Assembly (NCBI RefSeq): GCF_004379255.2
Contig: NC_056049.1
Location: 10,462,063 to 10,526,062 of the forward strand
DNA from: Salvia splendens
Taxonomy: Eukaryota > Streptophyta > Magnoliopsida > Lamiales > Lamiaceae
Reading direction: 5' to 3'
DNA: 64,000 nt
This document shows, piece after piece, positions 59,416 through 64,000 of this stretch (its first letter is position 1; every line of letters starts with the position of its first letter). The position numbers and the translations under genes were made by a program. The notes beneath the pieces are model-generated. The model worked only from the letters and a program-made list of their open reading frames with translations, had not been told where the DNA came from and did not search any database.

Positions 59416-60504
59416 ATCAGTTATGAGATGGTTTATGAGAACGACATGATCAGCATGTTCAAGATTGATTTCCACACCCTTGCTCCACGTACGTACGTCA
59501 GTATCAACATCATAGATGCATGGGCTGTGTACCTCAACTACAATGAAAAATTCAAATCAAATGCATCTCCGAGTCGTCTTTTCATCAACACCACACCTAC
59601 AGTACAGTAAACGGGTAAATAAGTAATAGCGTTACATTAAAAGTTAAATTTATTTACAAAAATGTAAACATGACAGGTATACAATATTGTTGCGAGGAAA
59701 CCTGATTGGACTCAAGCCGAGGCTCAGGAAAAATTATGCACAGCGTTAAATGAATTTGTTTCAAAGATTGAAGATTTCAAATGGGAAAATTATGACATGG
59801 TAAGTCATAATGAGATATACATTACAGAACAACGTACCTATATTTTTGAAAATGACATTTGTATATAATGTTTTGAAAATTAGATATTCTTTCCGATATG
59901 GGCGCACGATCATTTTTATATCATGTGCTTCAATCTCAAAATTCAAATGCTGGATGTGATTGACAATGCTCTGGTTACTGAAGAGGTGATAAAGCAGAAA
60001 TATGGAGGTGCACCAACTATTCTGTTATGTTTAGTTAAATGCATTCAATATCATTTAGTACCAAAACATAATATCATTTTTAATCAACCTCATGTATGTT
60101 TTGTGTTATTTGAATAGAAAAATTTCTTCCGAATTTATCTTGGAAATGGTGTTAATCCAACAATGGAGAGTATTGTCAAAACGTCAAAAATCAGACACAT
60201 GACTCTACCATGGCAGAACGATACAAATAAAGTTGGCTGTGGAGTTTATGTGATGCGCCACATGGAGACTTACATGGGTGGTCCAGTTCGTAACTGGAAT
60301 TCAGGTTTAGCGAAGAACGGGACAAAGGCTTTCATAAAACTTCGTGCCAAATATACTGAAACATTGCTTGTTGGAGAAACTAACAAGAAGGCTTTTGAGA
60401 CATTTTCAATGATACAGCAGAAGTTTCAGAATGATAGGAAAAAAGGGGAAATCAATGTTGAAAAGATGATTAGAGAATTTGAACCCCGTAAAGAGAGGTT
60501 GTAG
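59416..60504 (+). pseudogene. Ulp1 protease domain, copy 2
   Basis: Exons about 59416-59606, 59677-59799, 59884 to about 60032 and 60118-60504. The catalytic triad is kept: His in AHDHFYIMCF, Asp in LDVIDNA, Cys in VGCGVYVMRH. Both copies share INxIDAW/INAWASYLN and the C-terminal RAKY...LL pattern. The donor after the third exon (expected GT near 60033) reads TT, so splicing may fail. The domain is read directly; SUMO protease activity is inferred from the C48 family. Confidence 0.75.
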
Positions 60505-60532
60505 TTGTAATAGTAACTTGTAAGACATTTTG

Positions 60533-62150
60533 TCACGTTAAAGTATCATTTTATCAGCTTATATGGCATTTCTTCAGCTTATACATCATTTTATAAGGTT
60601 ACTGTCATTTTATCCGCTTAGAATATCATTTTATCAGGTTAAAGGGTCAGCTTATATAGTTTCAGGGGCTAAAATAATAGTTGCACTTGATAAAATATCA
60701 CTTTCATAAAATAAAATGATAGTTTCAGGGTATAAAATGATAGTTTGATGGGATAAAATGATAGTTTCACAAGGTAAAATGATAGTTAGATTTGATAAAA
60801 TTATAGTTGCACTTGATAAAATGATAATTTTAGCTTATACATTTTAGGTTTACTGCTTAAAATGATAGTTTTGCTTCATAGAATGATATTCAGAGTTGAT
60901 AAAATGATAATTTTGCAGATAGAATGATACTCTAAGTAGATAAAATGATACTTTTGGCTTATAAATGTTAGGTATAATGCATAAAATGATAGTTTTGCCG
61001 CATATAATGATACTCTGAGTTGATAAAATGATACTTTTGCCGATAAAATGATAGTCTGAGTTGATAAAATGATAGTTTTGCTTGATAGAATGATACTCTG
61101 AGTAGATAAAATGATACTTTTGGCGATAAAATGATAGTTTTGTCGGATAGAATTATACTTTCAGCCGATAGAATGATAGGTATTTTTGGTGTATAAAATA
61201 ACATTTTTATTTAATAAAATGATACTTTTACCTGATAAAATGACAGTAACCTTATAAAAATTATACTCTAAGTTGATAAAATGATACGTTTACTGCTTTG
61301 TAGGTTTGTATATTATGTATTGTGCCGATTATATTACGTTTATTGCATAGAATGATAGTTTTGCCGACAGAATGATACTCTAAGTAGATAAAATGATACT
61401 TTTGGCTTATAAATGTTAGGTTTAATGCATAAAATGATAGTTTTGCCCCATAGAATGATACTCTGAGTTGATAAAATGATACTTTTGCCGATAAAATGAT
61501 AGTCTGAGTTGATAAAATGATAGTTTTGCTTGATAGAATGATACTCTGAGTAGATAAAATGATACTTTTGGCGATAAAATGATAGTTTTTCCGGATAGAA
61601 TGATACTTTCAGCCGATAGAATGATAGTTTTGCCGGGTAGAATGATACTTTCAGCCGATAGAATGATAGGTATTTTTGGTGTATAAAATGACATTTTTGT
61701 TTAATAAAATGATACTTTTACCTGATAAAATGATAATCTAAGCGGATAAAATGACAGTAACCTTATAAAAATGATAGTTTAGCTGAAGAAATTGCATATA
61801 AGCTGATAAAATGATACTTTAACGTGACAAAATGACATAAAACTAATAAAATGATAGTTTTGCCGGGTAGAATGATACTTTTAGCCGATAGAATGATAGG
61901 TATTTTTTGTGTATAAAATGACATATTTGTTTAATAAAATGATACTTTACCTGATAAAATGATAATCTAAGCGGATAAAATGACACTAAATGATACTCTG
62001 AGTTGATAAAATGATACGTTTACTACTTTGTGATAAAATGATAGGTTTATTTCCTAGAATGATAGTTTTGCCGGATAGAATGATACTCTGAGTTGATAAA
62101 ATGATACTTTTGACTGACTGATAAAATGATAAAATGAGCGAAATTCAGAA
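60533..62150. repeat. Right sub-terminal minisatellite block
   Basis: The first 120 bp are inverted relative to the rest, then come forward units, including at least one stretch close to the 272-bp higher-order repeat (61560-61860). A decayed intron 1/exon 2 junction (TTTGTAGGTTTGTATATTAT) is at about 61299-61318. The block runs up to the right terminal repeat. Confidence 0.85.
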
Positions 62151-62333
62151 ATTAAATGAGCGAAATTTGGATACGTAAATTTTATCATAGCAAAATGACA
62201 TATTTACCCCCGCGCTTTTTTTTATGAAGTAAATCTAAGTTTGAATCTAGACCACGTGATTTTAAAAATGTGTGGTCCAGATTTAGTTATAGGGTTATTA
62301 CGAAAATTGGGGTTATCATTATAATGCACCCCC
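62145..62333 (-). repeat. Right terminal inverted repeat of the MULE
   Basis: Read on the minus strand from 62333 it starts GGGGGTGCATTATAATGATA, then AACCCTATAACTAAATCTGG, and includes CGCGGGGGTAAATATGTCAT. It is the inverted partner of 35908-36042. A TA tract follows directly, so any duplication is unreadable. Confidence 0.7.
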
Positions 62334-62346
62334 ATATATATATATA

Positions 62347-63175
62347 TAGGAAGATGATCATATGATAACCCCTAATTTGTGTGATAACCCTATAACCAAA
62401 TCTGGACCACACATATTTTCTAATCATGTGGTTCAAATTCAAACTTAGCTTTCCTTCATAAAAAAGGCGCAGAGGGTAAATATGTCATTTCCCTCATTTA
62501 ATTTCTGAATTTCGCTCGTGATAAAATGATAAAATGATACTCACAGGAGATAAAATGATACTTCTGACCTATAAAATGATACTCGCAGCAGATAAAATGA
62601 TGAAATGATAAAATGATACTCACAGCAGATATAATGATACTCTTGACCTATAAAATGATAAAATGATACTCGCAGCAGATAAAATGATACTTCAGACCTA
62701 TAAAATGACAAAATTATACTTGCAACAGATAAAATGTTACTTCTGACTGATAAAATGATAATCTTAGGTGATTATCATCCGATGGTGGTGTAAGTCAATT
62801 AAATTGAAAAGTCAATTTTGTAAGTCAAGCGTCGGAGACGTGTATTCATCCGAAATTACCAACTAATAGGAGAAAGTAGAAGTAGTTCATAAAGCAAAAA
62901 GCTAAGAGAGACCAGAAATCAACCTTGCTTCTAAAATCAACAGAAAGTGTATGAGCAACACCCAATGGTCTAAACAGTGGATTCCTAGTAATCCAAGATG
63001 AGGAATCTGTTGTTTCGGGCTGTGCAAAAATCGCAGCCTCAACCAGCTGCCTTTCTCTCAAGACAAGGAGCTCATAGTTTTGTTAGATTAAATCTAGACC
63101 ACATATTTTAAAAATGTGTGGTGGAGATTCAGTTATAGGGTTATCACATAAATATGGGTTATCATTATAACGCAC

Positions 63176-63178
<3 letters not shown>
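62347..63178. mobile_element. Small MULE-like element, possible Pack-MULE
   Basis: The left part (62350-62516) repeats the large MULE's end sequence in direct orientation, and the right end (63080-63178) is inverted, ending GCACCC. Inside are minisatellite units (62518-62770) and then 300 bp of non-repetitive DNA with an exon-like stretch. Both ends abut TA tracts, consistent with a duplication of TA-rich target sequence. Confidence 0.6.
62846..63073 (-). pseudogene. Possible captured exon inside the small MULE
   Basis: On the minus strand this reads LRERQLVEAAIFAQPE then TTDSSSWITRNPLFRPLG and VAHTLSV, of ordinary protein-like composition and unlike transposon proteins. A donor-like GTTGATTTT follows the VAHTLS block. 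I do not recognise the gene. The later residues of the open frame are hydrophobic and probably intron. Confidence 0.35.

Positions 63179-63222
<44 letters not shown>
63179..63222. repeat. (TA)n microsatellite
   Basis: About 21 TA units between two TIR elements. Similar shorter tracts lie at 62334-62348 and 63509-63540, each at an element end. Confidence 0.9.
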
Positions 63223-63226
<4 letters not shown>

Positions 63227-63505
63227 TTTGATCCATGCAAAACCATTCTTAATACAAAAATGCAGAACCAAGCATACAAAAGTCATTTTTAGGTCATTGT
63301 AAGCTTATTTTTACGTCATTATAGTAAGGATGACATGAAATGATCTTAACATGACCTCAAACCCAAAGTTTATAATATGACCTAAAACTGCTTTACAATG
63401 ACCCTCCGTGTTTTTGTTTAATTATTGACCATTGGATCGTCAAATCTCATGGTCAGGATTTGGTCTGGATTTTGTATTGAGATCAAGTTTTGTATTGATC
63501 ATTTT

Positions 63506-63507
<2 letters not shown>
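63223..63507. mobile_element. Short TIR element between TA tracts
   Basis: The left end (TAGGGTTTTGATCCATGC) and the inverted right end (TAGGAAAATGATCAATAC) form an imperfect terminal repeat of about 25 bp. The 285-bp body is noncoding. Both sides are TA repeats, so the duplication cannot be sized. It is possibly a MULE-type MITE. Confidence 0.55.
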
Positions 63508-63540
<33 letters not shown>

Positions 63541-63543
<3 letters not shown>

Positions 63544-63738
63544 AATAATAAATCAAGATGATAAGGAAATGATATTAAGAATGAAATATCTGAAGAGACA
63601 TAAGTAAGAAATATGGAAAAGTTGTATGACGAAAGTACAGATAAGTTTGATATAATGAGATTGTACGAAATTTTGGAAATCTGTGAAATTGAAATAAAAA
63701 CAAGCAAAAGATTAAAAATGAAATAATATAGTTATTAT
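63541..63738. other. Intergenic, no gene seen
   Basis: AT-rich DNA after the last TA tract. No supported feature. Confidence 0.45.
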
Positions 63739-64000
63739 AGTTACTATTGTCTTAGCTGAGAGGGTTGGATTCTGTAGTTTGGATATTGCTACTGGGCTTT
63801 CGAGCTCACTCCCCCTCCTTTCCCCCCTGCAGGTTAGAGTTGATATTATGTCAGTGGTGTTGAGCAGCTTTGCACATATTTGACGGGTCACTGGTGGTCA
63901 ACTTGGTTTAGTAGTCGTGGCATGTTGTGTAATAGTTAAATCTTTAATCTTCCGCTGGGTAAATATTAAGTTTTTTTAAATGTAATAGATTTTAATTGTT
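63739..64000 (+). repeat. Possible gypsy LTR fragment
   Basis: GGGCTTTCGAGCTCACTCCC, a C-rich run and CCTGCAGGTTAGAG resemble the conserved transcribed part of plant gypsy LTRs. It is cut by the end of the window, so no ends are visible. Confidence 0.4.

Larger units (their letters stand above)
35908..62333 (+). mobile_element. Compound MULE (FAR1 transposase plus Ulp1-like genes)
   Basis: Long inverted ends at 35908-36042 and 62145-62333 bracket a FAR1/MULE transposase gene, two Ulp1-like protease genes and extensive ATAAAATGATA-type minisatellite. The transposase and Ulp1 pairing is known from KI-MULE (Kaonashi) elements. No clear 9-bp duplication is visible: the left end is rearranged and the right end runs into a TA tract. 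A third copy of the end sequence at 53877 suggests that two related elements were joined, possibly 35.9-53.8 kb and 53.9-62.3 kb. An endogenous caulimovirid lies inside. Confidence 0.5.

Noticed and set aside
36458..62770. CRISPR-like array
   Set aside because: The short units with spacers look array-like, but the units are degenerate, the linkers are themselves repeated, the host is a plant and no cas-like gene is present.

Overview
This is plant nuclear DNA, almost wholly made of mobile elements. The evidence is split plant genes with GT-AG introns, Ty1/copia and Ty3/gypsy retrotransposons, Stowaway and PIF/Harbinger-like MITEs, a FAR1/Mutator-like (MULE) transposase, plant-type Ulp1 protease genes and an endogenous caulimovirid. 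The style of the copia and MULE sequences suggests a eudicot, perhaps Lamiales, but that is an impression and not a demonstrated fact. The only host-gene-like pieces are a broken cytochrome P450 (CYP724/CYP90-like) at 30.2-32.3 kb and a possible captured exon at 62.8-63.1 kb. No tRNA, rRNA or CRISPR was seen. Layout, left half: at 0.14-10.04 kb a Stowaway-like MITE holds a non-autonomous LTR element (target duplication AATAG). A copia element (copia A, duplication ACAAA) sits two bases inside that element's 3' target duplication. At 10-13.4 kb there are AT-rich intergenic DNA, MITEs and a foldback element with an imperfect 9-bp duplication. At 13.4-20.4 kb lies a minus-strand gypsy element with about 3 kb LTRs; it has lost most of RT, RNase H and integrase, so RT is joined directly to the integrase C-terminus. 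At 21.9-30.2 kb a minus-strand copia (C) is split by a second copia (B, duplication GCTAA). A Harbinger-like element then inserted into one copy of that duplication. The P450 pseudogene follows, broken on its right by a gypsy LTR at 32.3 kb and a second LTR at 33.8 kb. Layout, right half (35.9-63.2 kb): this is the most unusual part. A FAR1-type MULE transposase gene has a 25-bp first exon at 36.26 kb and its second exon at 47.62 kb. The 11.3-kb first intron is filled by a minisatellite made of roughly 20-22-bp units around a core ATAAAATGATA or ATAGAATGATA, arranged in a 272-bp higher-order repeat. An endogenous caulimovirid of slightly more than unit length (38.5-46.4 kb) is embedded in it. 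The same units fill the transposase's second intron, the spacers, the introns of two downstream Ulp1-like protease genes (51.1-53.7 and 55.3-60.5 kb) and the right sub-terminal zone, but they are missing from the conserved exons. MULE-like terminal inverted repeats at 35.9 and 62.3 kb bracket the region. An internal copy of the same end at 53.88 kb suggests two related elements joined together. Smaller TIR elements end in (TA)n tracts at 62.3-63.5 kb. How the parts relate: each retrotransposon once had its own gag-pol, and all are now broken by stops, frameshifts or deletions. The MULE transposase would bind and cut the element ends. The linked Ulp1-type protease fits the known KI-MULE (Kaonashi) type of gene set; what the iteron-like repeats do is unknown. 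Three copia elements also share a primer-binding region that is complementary to a segment of their own LTR instead of matching the usual initiator tRNA.
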